Source of the DNA: JAWWPG01 sp963820035
GTDB lineage: Bacteria; Actinomycetota; Actinomycetes; Propionibacteriales; Nocardioidaceae
Assembly (NCBI GenBank): GCA_963820035.1
Contig: CAWFYK010000002.1
Coordinates: 1,205,693-1,269,692, forward strand
DNA length: 64,000 nucleotides
Reading direction: 5' to 3'
A model generated the notes under the pieces. The model made no database searches. It worked only from the letters and a program-made list of their open reading frames with translations, and had not been told where the DNA came from. Within the stretch, counting starts at the first letter, position 1; every line of letters starts with the position of its first letter. Positions 45,754-54,756 of the stretch are shown here, in pieces. The translations under genes were made by a program, and so were the position numbers.

Positions 45754-46407
45754 ATGACGCTCACCTTCGCCGGAATCCTCGATCCCTCCGCTATGACTGC
45801 CACCGTCGATCAACTCACGGTCATGGTCGAGTCCGCTGAGGTGGCCTACGCATGGGACCGGGAGTCGGCGCTTCCGGGTATGAGCGTCGGCGGGCTGGCG
45901 CGCCACCTGGTCAGCCAGCCGCAGTGTGCGGTCGAGTTCCTCACCACGCCCGGCCCAGTCGACGCCCAGGTGCTGTCTCTTGTCGGACACTACGAGCGCG
46001 TCGACTGGCTGCACGCGCCGGTCGATGCCCCCGAGAATACCTCCATCCGCGACGACTTCAACCAGATGGGCTCGGCTGGGCACGCCGAGTCGGTCGGGGT
46101 GCTCGCCTGGTCGCGCGAGCACCTGCGCGCCGCGATCGACGCCGCCGGCCCGACCACGTACGTGCCGTGGCAGGACTGCAAGCTGCCCACCGACGACTTC
46201 CTCGTCGTGCGGCTGATGGAGATCGTGGTGCACGCCGACGACCTGGCATACAGCGTCGGCGTAGCGACCCCGGTGTTCAGCCCGGACGTTCTCGAGCCTG
46301 TGCTCGCCCTCCTCGCGGCGCTGGCCGCGAGGCGTCACGGCCAAGACGCGGTGCTGCGCACCCTGAGCCGACATGAGCGCAGCGCAGGCTCTATCTCGGC
46401 ATTCTGA
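45754..46407 (+). CDS. maleylpyruvate isomerase/DinB-like (TIGR03083-type) protein
   Basis: 217 residues from the ATG at 45754 (AGGA upstream). WDRESALPGMSVGGLARHLV, SQPQCAVEFLTTPGPVDAQV, AWSREHLRAAIDAAGPTTYV and KLPTDDFLVVRLMEIVVHAD, DLAYSVGVATPVFSP give the mycothiol-dependent isomerase fold: a DinB four-helix bundle with a metal site (His of HLVSQ, His of VHADDL). The family is restricted to mycothiol-making actinobacteria and handles thiol-dependent isomerisation or detoxification. Confidence 0.85.
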   Translation: MTLTFAGILDPSAMTATVDQLTVMVESAEVAYAWDRESALPGMSVGGLARHLVSQPQCAVEFLTTPGPVDAQVLSLVGHYERVDWLHAPVDAPENTSIRDDFNQMGSAGHAESVGVLAWSREHLRAAIDAAGPTTYVPWQDCKLPTDDFLVVRLMEIVVHADDLAYSVGVATPVFSPDVLEPVLALLAALAARRHGQDAVLRTLSRHERSAGSISAF

Positions 46408-46813
46408 TTGTCGTCTGCCGGAGCCAGATCTGGACTTCAACGTGATGCCGTACGAAACGAGTGGCCGGTTCGTCAACGCCGCACTCCATCGAACCTACGG
46501 ACGTGTGGCGGTCCTTACGACACCACGGGGCGAAGTCACCAAGCCCCCACCTGTGGCGACAACCCGTGGCGCAGCCGCTAGGCCCTACCTCTGCGACGCC
46601 GAACGGCGTGTCAGATGACGAACGACTTGTGGCGAGCGGGATGACGGCTCTCGGTGGCCGGCTGACCGGACGGCGCCTTCGCCGTTTGCGGATCCGCCTG
46701 CGGGACGCTCCCCAGCCGCGACCCGCTCTGCCCGCTCGACGCCGGACACCGTTCCGCTTGCGGGACGCCGACCCGGAAGTCTGTGGCTGTGATTGTACGG
46801 ATACGTTCGGCGC
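46408..46813. other. non-coding region with a dispersed repeat
   Basis: About 400 bases. Two copies of a short unit of the form TCCGCxTGCGGGACGC lie at 46693-46710 and 46752-46769, and the stretch 46730-46757 (CTCGACGCCGGACACCGTTC) has a close relative at 52922-52949. No gene is visible. Confidence 0.5.
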
Positions 46814-47482
46814 ATGAGGCAGCCCCCCGAGAAGTCGACCGCGCGTGAAATCACCGAGGCGGCCGTTATTGGCGCTGCTGGCATGGTGCCCGTAGTAGGC
46901 AGTCCGGTTGCTGTCGCGTTCGCGACGGCCATGGGGTGGACCTACAACGAGCGAATGCGCCAGTGGCTGACGGATCTCGCCGAAGCGGTTACGGAACTGC
47001 AGGAGGGGGGCGGGTTCCCCTCCTTCGAGGAACTAGCGGACGACCCAGTGTTCTCCGATGCCGTCGTCGACGCCACTCGTGCCGCGCAGGCGACACACCA
47101 GCGCGAGAAGCTCGAAGCACTTCGCAATGGCGTGCTTCACTCGCTCGACCCTGACGCCCCTTCCGTGGACGAGCAGGCGCGATTCTTTCGTCTGGTCGAG
47201 CAGTTCACGCCAGCGCATCTGAAAGTGCTGGCGTTTCTGGACGGCCCAGCGGACGCGTATGACAAGTCGCGGTCCGTATCAGACCCGCCAGAAACCACGC
47301 TCGAGGCCGTCATGCCGGAGTTCACGGGCATGCGCGACTGGTATCGCCTCCTCGAACGAGATATTGCGGCGGGGGGTTTGGCTGAGGGGCACCTGATGGG
47401 CAACATGCCAGTGGAAAGCATCACGCTTCGATGCACGACTCCCCTCGGCAAGCGCTTCCTGCAGTTCATATCGGCGCCCTGA
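46814..47482 (+). CDS. hypothetical protein with N-terminal hydrophobic segment
   Basis: 222 residues from the ATG at 46814. Family not recognised. Residues 10-45 (ITEAAVIGAAGMVPVVGSPV, AVAFATAMGWTYNERMRQWL) form a membrane-like or amphipathic helix pair. The remainder is helical: FPSFEELADDPVFSDAVVDA, FRLVEQFTPAHLKVLAFLDG, with a C-terminal RDWYRLLERDIAAGGLAEGH. No signal peptide. The architecture is reminiscent of small anchored helix-rich proteins in defence regions, but this is only a resemblance. Confidence 0.6.
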   Translation: MRQPPEKSTAREITEAAVIGAAGMVPVVGSPVAVAFATAMGWTYNERMRQWLTDLAEAVTELQEGGGFPSFEELADDPVFSDAVVDATRAAQATHQREKLEALRNGVLHSLDPDAPSVDEQARFFRLVEQFTPAHLKVLAFLDGPADAYDKSRSVSDPPETTLEAVMPEFTGMRDWYRLLERDIAAGGLAEGHLMGNMPVESITLRCTTPLGKRFLQFISAP

Positions 47483-47600
47483 GCATTGGAAACGCTGGGC
47501 GGCACCAGGGGCGAGCGGAGCGGCAGTGCGACCAAGGTGCAGATCCTTACGGTCGAAGCGCCACATGCCCGCCACCCGTACTCGTCGCGCATCGGTCACC

Positions 47601-47618
47601 GGTCACGCTCCGCGTGAG
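47601..47618 (+). repeat. REP-like palindromic repeat, copy 4
   Basis: TCACGC TCC GCGTGA palindrome at 47603-47617, flanked on the right by GGATGGG. The surrounding gap 47483-47813 has no gene. Confidence 0.55.
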
Positions 47619-47813
47619 GATGGGTCTACGGCGATCTGGCTGTGGGCGTATGGTGCTGCGTGGCGGCGGGCGCCGGCCCTCTCCCTCGGCGAAGCCGAGA
47701 TGGTGAAGTCCCGTGGTTGTTCTTCTGGTGATCGACGCGACGAGCCTGCCGGCGGTCCCCGGGCAATGGAGAGCCCCGTATCGGACGCATCGCCGGTCAA
47801 GGAGTGAGTCGTC

Positions 47814-48358
47814 ATGATCGTCCCCACCGAACCCAAGTCCATGGCATCCCGCCTGCGTGAGCGTCTCGCCGCGAGCGGCACCGAGATCACCCGCAGTCAG
47901 GCGCTCGAAATCGTGGCCGCGCAACTCGGATACCGCGATTGGAACACCTGCGCCGCGGCCCCGACGTCTGCACCGGCCCCGATCACCATCCCGATTCTGC
48001 GGACCTTGCCCGGGAGCAGGCGCGGCGCTTCTACCTCGACTTCCTCGGCTTCACACTGGACTGGGAGCACCGCTTCGGCGAAGACATGCCGCTGTATCAG
48101 CAGGTATCCCGCGAAGGCAGCGTGCTGCACCTGAGCGAACATCACGGCGACGCGACCCCTGGTTCCGCGGTTCGGATCCAGATCTCCGACGTCCAGCGCC
48201 TTCAGCGCGCGCTCGTCGAGAATCCGGTTTACCCGCTGCGCATCGGCCTCGAGAACCAATCGTGGGGCGATGACCTGGCCGTTCCCGACCCCTTCGGGAA
48301 CCGGATCATCTTCCACACTCCGCGGCCGGCCACCGACACGGCCCACCACGACACCTGA
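47814..48358 (+). pseudogene. VOC/glyoxalase-superfamily protein with frameshift
   Basis: ATG at 47814: TEPKSMASRLRERLAASGTE, ITRSQALEIVAAQLGYRDWN, the helical N-terminal cap of a known glyoxalase-like family. At about 47990-48005 the frame shifts. The next frame reads ARRFYLDFLGFTLDWEHRFG, LYQQVSREGSVLHLSEHHGD and PYPLRIGLENQSWGDDLAVP-like PDPFGNRIIFH, a complete VOC C-terminus ending at 48358. One indel separates two good halves, so it could be a sequencing error or an early mutation. It belongs with bleomycin-resistance/dioxygenase-type proteins. Confidence 0.75.
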
Positions 48359-48398
48359 GTCGCACGCGGCCAGCACCAATCGGGGATCGGCTTGCGGA

Positions 48399-48817
48399 TC
48401 AGCTGCCGCCTAACAGACTGGGGTCGTACGCCTGAGTGCCACCATCGACGGTCCACACCGCGGCCAAGGGCATCAGGTCTCGGATCGACACGCTGCGGAC
48501 CCCAAGTTCGGTCGGCAAGATCACGCGAATGCCGGGGTGGTAGTCCAGCAACACTTGCCGATCGCGTCCGCAGGGACCGATGGGTCCGCGACCGTGGTTG
48601 CCGACGGCCACGATTGTGGTCAGTTGACGGGCGCCTCCAGCACGTGCGCCCCCAGAGCGACCAACTCGGCGCACGGGCCACCGGTGAAGTGATAGAGGTT
48701 CACACCAGCGAAGCTCCGGCCATCCGCGCTCCGAACAGCCGCGCCCACGGTGTGTACGCCGTCCTGGCCAGGCGAGGCATCAGTGTTCTCGTCGATCGTG
48801 GTGCGGGCGAGCTCCAC
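48399..48817 (-). pseudogene. cytidine deaminase-like, one-base frameshift
   Basis: From a GTG at 48817: VELARTTIDENTDASPGQDG, VHTVGAAVRSADGRSFAGVN, GGPCAELVALG (zinc CAE). A single missing base near 48650 shifts the frame; the next frame reads ARQLTTIVAVGNHGRGPIGP, CGRDRQVLLDYHPGIRVILP. The second zinc motif is PCGRDRQ; the usual second Cys (PCxxC) is Asp here, as in some relatives, so the metal site may differ. Length if repaired about 138 residues. Confidence 0.7.
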
Positions 48818-48942
48818 GAGCTCCCGATCCTCGGTGGTCAGGTCGCGAGCTGAGTCCGGAAGTCCTATGCCCCCAGCTTGACATGTGCCCCCTTGCCACC
48901 GGGAAGCATGCCGCTCCGCAAGCCGACCATCGCGCGAACAGC

Positions 48943-49140
48943 TGGCTTGACGTGCGGCCCGCGAACCGTTGGCCGTGGTTGGGCAAGGCCGACGTGTCCG
49001 ACCTCGTCGAGGACCGGTACTCCCAGACTTGGGTGAGCGAGCGTGCCCGGCCGGAGCTCACCGACGCGGTCCGCGACTTCGGCGACAGGTTGGTGGGCCA
49101 CGTGGCCGAGGCTGACCGACGGGACACAGCAAGCGGGATC
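48943..49140 (+). other. coding-like fragment, not recognised
   Basis: The plus frame WLDVRPANRWPWLGKADVSD, LVEDRYSQTWVSERARPELT, DAVRDFGDRLVGHVAEADRR has protein-like composition. No start, ribosome-binding site or homologue is evident. It is antisense to the decarboxylase remnant region. Confidence 0.2.
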
Positions 49141-49239
49141 TGCACCTGGCGCACGGTGACGCCTCGGGGCGCAACATGCGCACCTGGCCGTCCGGCGAGA
49201 TCGCCGCGGTCTCTCGTGCGGCGACCAGGGCAGACAGGT

Positions 49240-49695
49240 TACCCATCGTCCCGCCGGACACGAAACATCCGCCGGCCGTCCTCGGCCAGCCAAGGAGCTC
49301 GACCAACCAGCTCAACGCCTCGTTCTCAGCGAAGATCGCCCCCCGCGCCCGCTTTCCAGACCCCACCGAACACGTTGGCAGCGCTCGTGACGAAGTCGAA
49401 CGCGACCGACGCACGGGTCGGCGCGGACGGGACGTAGGCCAGGTTCATCGGGTCGTCCTCTGCGCGAGTGGCCGGTTCCGGGACGTCGACAAACATTCGC
49501 AGCGCCGCCAGACTCCGATGCCTCCGGACACACGGTTGCCCCGGTCGCCCTTGGCAGCTCAACGGCCGAACGAGCGATCGTCTTCGGATCGGTCTCTCGG
49601 ACGATGCGGGTCTCCGCCCATGCCATCGCCTCGCGAACCACTCGGTACTCATCGCCCCATACGTCGACTGTCGGACTGTCGTCGTTGACGTTCAC
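49240..49695 (-). pseudogene. group II PLP decarboxylase, N-terminal remnant
   Basis: ATG at 49695: VWGDEYRVVREAMAWAETRI, DPKTIARSAVELP. After two frameshifts: RMFVDVPEPATRAEDDPMNL-like, AYVPSAPTRASVAFDFVTSA, ANVFGGVWKAGAG, then ENEALSWLVELLGWPRTAGG, CFVSGGTMGNLSALVAARET. This is the start and first part of the PLP fold of an aromatic-amino-acid decarboxylase-type enzyme. The lysine-bearing half is gone. Confidence 0.75.
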
Positions 49696-49905
49696 GCGCC
49701 AAGATTGGCCATCTCGACCGGAGCCGCCGGTCTTCGTGTGTCACCCGAGAACGACGACCCGGGACAGACCGCGTGGTCGGGAAGGAGGGCGAAGCGTCTC
49801 TCGTGACAAGCCGAGTCAAAACGTTGACGCGATGTCTATCCTTAGGCTGAGGAGGGATTGTGAAGCTCCGCGCTGCGCAGGTCATGTGCGTCACGTTGCT
49901 GGCCG
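49696..49905. other. gap with no supported gene
   Basis: 210 bases. Nothing recognised. Confidence 0.4.
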
Positions 49906-51348
49906 ATGTCGTCGTCGTACGGCAATCTTCTTCCGACGTCACCTGTGGCTCGCGGGGGAGATGTGTTCGGCGGGCAAGCGACCAAGCTGCATCGGGTGAC
50001 CCCAGAGCTCAGCGCTGGCCCGGTCCGCAATGTCGCTCGCCTCTACTCGGTGGCGGCCGGTGGCGGCACAGGCAAGGAGTCCTGGACGATCCCTCGACAG
50101 GAAGTGGGAGTCTACGCCGCGTCGTTCACGGGGAACTTCGCGCCGCAGGGCAGCCGCACTGTGCCGAAGACTTTCGGCTGTTCGCTCCTGAAGAACGGGC
50201 ATGTGCAGGCCCAGTCCACCGCCGTGGACATCGCCACCGCCGGCACCTGGTGGGTCGGAGTAGCCGGGGGCAACACCGTCGTTGTGCGCGCGGGCGACGT
50301 GCTGACCGTCACCTGCGGGTTGGTCGAGGGCCAAGCCTGGACCTGGGGGAACCGACCGCTGCAGGTCACGCTCACCCGACTCGATGGCCTCGTCAAGCGG
50401 GACTTGATCTACAACTCCCCCGGCCCGCAAGGTGACCGACGGCGAGCGGACTGTTGCGGAGGGCCCGCGCCGAAACAGAACATCGCCAACGTCTACACAG
50501 TGACGACGGACGGCAGTTCTGACGGTCAGGAGTACGCCATCCGCGTGCCCAAGAACGGCACCTACGCAGTCTCCTTCACCGCCAACTTCTCACCCCAGGG
50601 CAGCCCACGGACTCCCGTCGACTTCTACTGCCTGCTCGAGACGGAAAGCCGCAGATTGGCCGTCAGCTCCACCCAGAGCGTGAGCGACAGCGGATTCTAC
50701 GCAGGCGTGAACGGATCGAACACCGCCCAGCTGCTCGAAGAGGAGTGGCTCGGGTTGAGCTGCTTCGCCGGCCAAGGAGATCACCCGCTGAGCTGGAGCT
50801 GGGGCAGCCGTCCCCTTCAACTGACCTTGACCCGCCTGGACGGTCTGGTGGATCACGAGAAGGACGAGCAAGCCGCTCCCCGACCCGTCGAACGAGCGAA
50901 CGGAGCAGCCGACCCGATCCGCAACTTCGCCTATCACTACAGCCCAGGCGAGACGGGCGTCTACCACGGCATGGTCCCGTTCCACGTGACACCGCGCCCA
51001 GATCCCGGAGTGTTCGCCGCTTCGTTCACGGCCAGCTTCCATGGCCAAGGCGCCGACCGTTACGTGCAGTACGTGTGCTGGATGGACAAGGCCGGCGTGC
51101 CGCGTGGTGAGTCGTCGACGACGAGGATCGCCAACACCTACTGGGAGGGCGTCAACGGTTTCACGATCGTCAAGCTGAGTCCCGGGGATCGGGATGATCT
51201 CGTGGTCTGGTGTGGAACAGCGTCATCAGAGGACTGGGTTTTCTATCCGGTCGTGCTGGAGGTTTCGTTGATCCGGCTCGACGGCCTGGTGACCGGCCTG
51301 CTCGCGCCCCGAGATGCACCGGTTCGCTCGGGTCCAGACCAGGTGTGA
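49906..51348 (+). CDS. protein of three tandem copies of one beta-rich domain
   Basis: 480 residues from the ATG at 49906. Three units of about 145 residues repeat the pattern: strands with [AV]-x-x-ASFT-[AG]-NF-x-[PG]-QG, then a Cys, then a G-[VA]-[NA]-G-x-[NT]-x-V segment, then W-x-W-x-x-[RP]-PL-[QV]-x-LTRLDGLV. Copies: about residues 40-165 (GVYAASFTGNFAPQG and QVTLTRLDGLV), about 190-315 (GTYAVSFTANFSPQG and QLTLTRLDGLV), about 335-470 (GVFAASFTASFHGQG and VSLIRLDGLV). The beta-sandwich look with a conserved exposed Cys per unit resembles C1q/TNF-like or bacterial binding modules, but I cannot name the family. No signal peptide, no membrane helix. Confidence 0.7.
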   Translation: MSSSYGNLLPTSPVARGGDVFGGQATKLHRVTPELSAGPVRNVARLYSVAAGGGTGKESWTIPRQEVGVYAASFTGNFAPQGSRTVPKTFGCSLLKNGHVQAQSTAVDIATAGTWWVGVAGGNTVVVRAGDVLTVTCGLVEGQAWTWGNRPLQVTLTRLDGLVKRDLIYNSPGPQGDRRRADCCGGPAPKQNIANVYTVTTDGSSDGQEYAIRVPKNGTYAVSFTANFSPQGSPRTPVDFYCLLETESRRLAVSSTQSVSDSGFYAGVNGSNTAQLLEEEWLGLSCFAGQGDHPLSWSWGSRPLQLTLTRLDGLVDHEKDEQAAPRPVERANGAADPIRNFAYHYSPGETGVYHGMVPFHVTPRPDPGVFAASFTASFHGQGADRYVQYVCWMDKAGVPRGESSTTRIANTYWEGVNGFTIVKLSPGDRDDLVVWCGTASSEDWVFYPVVLEVSLIRLDGLVTGLLAPRDAPVRSGPDQV

Positions 51349-51479
51349 ATCTTCCGCCCGACGATCGCGAGTCGACGGAGAACGCACCTCCAAAGGGTCT
51401 GTAACGTCCGCCGACTCTCGGCTACTGGTCACGCCCAGGGTGACGATCGGTCACCGAAAGCGGGGCTAGTTTCAGGACG
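51349..51479. promoter_or_regulatory. intergenic region with REP-like relic
   Basis: 131 bases before the nitroreductase. The sequence CTGGTCACGCCCAGGGTGAC (51425-51444) with following GATCGG is a diverged member of the palindromic repeat. No clear promoter. Confidence 0.3.
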
Positions 51480-52142
51480 ATGACCACTCCCAGCCCCCTC
51501 CCCAGGGTTGCGGCGCCGCAACTGGGCGTACCGGATTGCGAGGCGCTCGGTCGGGTGCGTGCGTTCGCCGACGACCTGGGACGACGCCGTACGGTTCGCG
51601 ACTTTGACGACCGGCCCATCCCGGACGGTGTGCTGGAGGAGGCGATCCGGGTCGCAGCAACGGCGCCGAGCGGGGCGCACGTGCAGCCGTGGCGCTTCGT
51701 GATCGTTACCGACGTCGGCGTGAGAGCGCGGCTGCGGGCGGCGGCCGAGGCCGAAGAGCGCGAGTTCTACACGAGGCGGGCCTCGGCTGAGTGGCTCGCG
51801 GCGCTAGGCCCACTCGGGACCGACGCCGACAAGCCGTTCCTGCAGACCGCGCCCGCGCTCATCGTGGTCTTCGAGGTTCATCGCGGCCCTCATTCGCCGC
51901 GGCCCTACTACGTCAAGGAGTCGGTCGGCATCGCGGTCGGGTTTCTGCTGGCCGCGCTCCACCTCGCTGGCTTGTCCACCCTCACCCACACACCAAGCCC
52001 GATGCGGTTTCTCAACGACATCCTGGGCCGCCCCGCCGAAGAGCGCGGTTTCCTACTGGTGCCGGTCGGCTACCCGGCGCCCGCGGCGACCGTGCCCATG
52101 CTCGTCCGAAAACCGCTCGACGAGGTGTTGGTCCGGATCTAG
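51480..52142 (+). CDS. nitroreductase-family FMN oxidoreductase
   Basis: 220 residues, ATG 51480. FMN-phosphate loop RRTVRDFDDRPIPDGVLEEA (R-R-S/T-x-R), then AATAPSGAHVQPWRFVIVTD, and the C-terminal ESVGIAVGFLLAALHLAGLS with PVGYPAPAATVPML. This is the iodotyrosine-deiodinase-like branch of nitroreductases, dimeric enzymes reducing nitro or halogenated aromatics with NAD(P)H. Complete. Confidence 0.9.
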   Translation: MTTPSPLPRVAAPQLGVPDCEALGRVRAFADDLGRRRTVRDFDDRPIPDGVLEEAIRVAATAPSGAHVQPWRFVIVTDVGVRARLRAAAEAEEREFYTRRASAEWLAALGPLGTDADKPFLQTAPALIVVFEVHRGPHSPRPYYVKESVGIAVGFLLAALHLAGLSTLTHTPSPMRFLNDILGRPAEERGFLLVPVGYPAPAATVPMLVRKPLDEVLVRI

Positions 52143-52284
52143 ATTGGCGGCAGATCGGCGGAAGATCGGCTCGGTCGCCGTCTCCTGGCAACGTTGCCTC
52201 GAGCGTTCGAACGCTGCCAAAGCTCGACGAGTGAGCAGTGGAAACGCCGAGCAATCCCGCTCAGGGACCCCCACCGGAGCAGGA

Positions 52285-52643
52285 TCAGCGCAGGTCGGGG
52301 TGTGCTTTGCGGAGTGTCGCGGTGGCCCGGCAGGACCACGACTCGACGAGCACCTCGCGCAGCTCCGGGAGCCCGAGCGCCTTCAGCCTCGCCTCACCAC
52401 CTTGCGGGAGAATCCTGGTGCGCCCCAGAACACCCCGGGCGACGAGGTCAGGTAGCCACCGACGAGGTCCTCGGCGGAGACCCAGAACTGCAGCAGCTCA
52501 CCATTGTCGTCGCGCCGAAACCGCGCGAACTGCTGGGTGCGCACCATGACCACCGGTTCGCCGCCGTGGGAGTCACCCAGTCGTGTCTCGGGCAAGGTGA
52601 GGCCGATCCGCTCCACGTCCGCCCAGGTGGCCACGCCGCCCAC
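52285..52643 (-). pseudogene. MmcQ/YjbR-family protein with frameshift
   Basis: From ATG 52643: ATWADVERIGLTLPETRLGD, GEPVVMVRTQQFARFRRDDN, GELLQFWVSAEDLVGGYLTS. The frame breaks after SRKVVRR (about 52390), and the next frame gives PELREVLVESWSCRATATLR, KAHPDLR before a stop at 52285. The family has a double-stranded-DNA-binding-like fold of unknown role. Confidence 0.7.
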
Positions 52644-53154
52644 AGTAGGACGTTAAGCGGGGAGCCGCGTGTGCTGCCTCGCCCTGGGTTCAGTCGAGCC
52701 CGCCCTGCGCACGCGGGTAGCCCGTGTGGTCCGTTCGCCGGCTCAGGAACCCCGCAGACGGGAACGCACATCGGCTGAGCGAGCGCGGACAGCGGCATTA
52801 TTGCGTTCCAATCGCCGCGGCCTCGAAGCGGTCCGAGGAGCCCCACAACCCAACCGCGTGCGGCGACCTCGGCCGCTGCCGGACGGTACCGGGATCGATC
52901 ACCACAGAGGGATCCCCGCTCGGCCCGCTCGACGCCGGAAACCGTTCCTCTCACGGAAGTGGATCGACAGTGCTTGGTGTTGTGGAGGGGTTCCGCGGAC
53001 GCATTCCTCGCCGGCAGCGCCCTCGTCAGCGGCGTAGGCCGCGGCGGACGTGGCGAGTCGTCGGGCCTCGGACATCACCTCTCTGCGCCTTCGACCAGCC
53101 GACGGTTTGCGCAGCCGGACGCCAGCCGCCACTGGTTGTTCTCGGTCTAGCCCG
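52644..53154. other. gap with no supported gene
   Basis: 510 bases. No coding or RNA motif found. The stretch 52922-52949 is similar to 46730-46757, a second dispersed repeat type. Confidence 0.4.
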
Positions 53155-53330
53155 TCAGCCGGTGCGCGGAAGTCCGAGATGGGGCTTGTGGCCGAAGTGC
53201 CACCAGCGGCGGCGCGGCAACTGCGCCATGACCGCGTGCGCCGCGTAGGTGACGCCGACCAGCCCGAAGGCGACGACCCGGACCCACTCGTCCGCGGCTG
53301 GGAGCAGGACCTCCCGCAGATCACTTCCTC
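53155..53330 (-). pseudogene. small membrane-protein tail
   Basis: Minus strand: LREVLLPAADEWVRVVAFGL, VGVTYAAHAVMAQLPRRRWW, HFGHKPHLGLPRTG, then stop. One membrane helix with a basic C-terminus. No start is visible, and it slightly overlaps the DUF1264 gene end, so this may be a decayed gene tail or a very short gene. Confidence 0.3.
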
Positions 53331-54055
53331 GAGGTACCGGCTGTCCGTACGTCGACCACCCCAGGAATCTCGGTGGTGCCGGCGAACTGGTCCTTCATCG
53401 CGTCGACCCCATGTTGCGGGTGCGCCAGGTCGACGAAGGTCTGCCGCTCGTCGTGCTTCTTGGCGGTGTCTAGATTCATTGCCTGTGCCCGGTCGGCCTT
53501 GAGCGACTCCTCGCACTCACCCTCCCGGTTGAACGACCACATCAGCTTCGGATCACCCAAGGGCAGAGTGTCCCCCGGCTCGCCGTCGTGTCTGCCGGTG
53601 TGCCAGGTGTGCCAGGTCTTGCCATACGAGTTCATCAAATGCTTCATGAACGCCTTCTCCGCCACATCGGGAAGCCCGGGGGCGACCAGCTGGCCGGAGA
53701 GCACCTCGAAGTTGTGCGGATGCCAGTAGTCCTTCTCCTGCTCCGGCAGTCCGTCGAACAGCGCTTCGGAGACGATGTATTCGATCCCGATCAGGTTCGC
53801 CTGCTTCGTGTTGCCGTCGAACAGCACACACTGCAGCAGGTCGTCATTGACTACCCGGCAGTAGTGGTGGGCCTCCATCTGCGAGCCCGGCTCGTTCTTC
53901 GGGCAGTGGAACCCGACCACGTAAACATCGAAGTCCTTCAACGGGCTCGTGTCCTGCAGCATGTTTGCGCCCTGCTCCAAGGTGGCCAGCCAGGCACCCT
54001 TGCCCTTCCCTGCCGGACCGATCGGGCTGGGCCGATCCTTGATCATGGGGTTCAT
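53321..54055 (-). CDS. DUF1264 (oil-body-associated-protein-like) protein
   Basis: 244 residues; the ATG at 54055 follows GAGGAAGCG, and I reject the longer upstream start. VVGFHCPKNEPGSQMEAHHY, CRVVNDDLLQCVLFDGNTKQ, ANLIGIEYIVSEALFDGLPE and EQEKDYWHPHNFEVLSGQLV, APGLPDVAEKAFMKHLMNSY, GKTWHTWHTGRHDGEPGDTL are the hallmarks of the DUF1264 family: Cys/His-rich, named from plant oil-body proteins but widespread in bacteria. Function unknown. Complete. Confidence 0.88.
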   Translation of the reverse strand: MNPMIKDRPSPIGPAGKGKGAWLATLEQGANMLQDTSPLKDFDVYVVGFHCPKNEPGSQMEAHHYCRVVNDDLLQCVLFDGNTKQANLIGIEYIVSEALFDGLPEQEKDYWHPHNFEVLSGQLVAPGLPDVAEKAFMKHLMNSYGKTWHTWHTGRHDGEPGDTLPLGDPKLMWSFNREGECEESLKADRAQAMNLDTAKKHDERQTFVDLAHPQHGVDAMKDQFAGTTEIPGVVDVRTAGTSRK

Positions 54056-54193
54056 TCGCTTCCTCTTCTCCATCGGCGAGGCTCTCCGTGGCCGTACCCG
54101 TCGGTACGGACGGGTAATCGCCTCCCCCGGTAGTTCTTCACATCGATGAATCCGTCTTCGCTGCGCAGCTGCGGAGACGGATGGAGGGACCAA

Positions 54194-54560
54194 ATGAACA
54201 CCAATGACTACGAAGGCGGCGGTCAACCGAGTCGGGCGGGCGGTCACCTGGCGAACGAGCGCACCCCCTGGCATGGCGCCAACCGTGGGGAACATGATGG
54301 TGGTCGGCCTGGCCATAGCGCAGTTCGCCAAGGACGGCGGTGCCACAGCAATAGCCGCCAGCGCAGTTCTCGCCCTGGTCTGAGCTGTTGGCCTCGTCTA
54401 CGGCACACTCCGCTATCGGCGGGTCAACCCTGCGAGAACAAGCATGGTCAGCACATCACCGGAAGCCGCGGCCGAGGACCTACCCCCCGAGCGCGATCCT
54501 GCTCCTCGCCATCGTGGCAGCGCTGGCGTCGCTGATCGCAGGTAGGTCTGTCGGCGGATC
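54194..54560 (+). pseudogene. DUF202/YidH-type small membrane proteins, decayed pair
   Basis: The first piece (ATG 54194) has GGHLANERTPWHGA, the DUF202 N-terminal motif GDHLANERTFLAW. The following frame gives VGNMMVVGLAIAQFAKDGGA, TAIAASAVLALV, stop, AVGLVYGTLRYRRVNPARTS. A second piece starts MVSTSPEAAAEDLPPERDPA and ends with SAILLLAIVAALASLIAG. These look like two adjacent DUF202 genes joined by deletions, with a frameshift and an in-frame TGA. Confidence 0.55.
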
Positions 54561-54756
54561 GACCGGTGACGAAATCCTCGCCCGCTCGCAGCACCCCACA
54601 CCGCGGTGCTGTCGAGCGAGCAAGCAAGCGAGCCATGTGACAACCGCTCACTAGGGATCGTCACCTGGGACGCGCACCGGACCGGATGGTCGCCGCACGC
54701 TCAGCGTGCCATCCCCGTGCGAAGCCGCAAGGAGCGATCGGGCCTACTGTGACTGG
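54561..54756. other. gap with no supported gene
   Basis: About 200 bases. At 54654-54679 the reverse complement ends in GTGACGATCCC, a possible REP-like relic. Confidence 0.3.
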
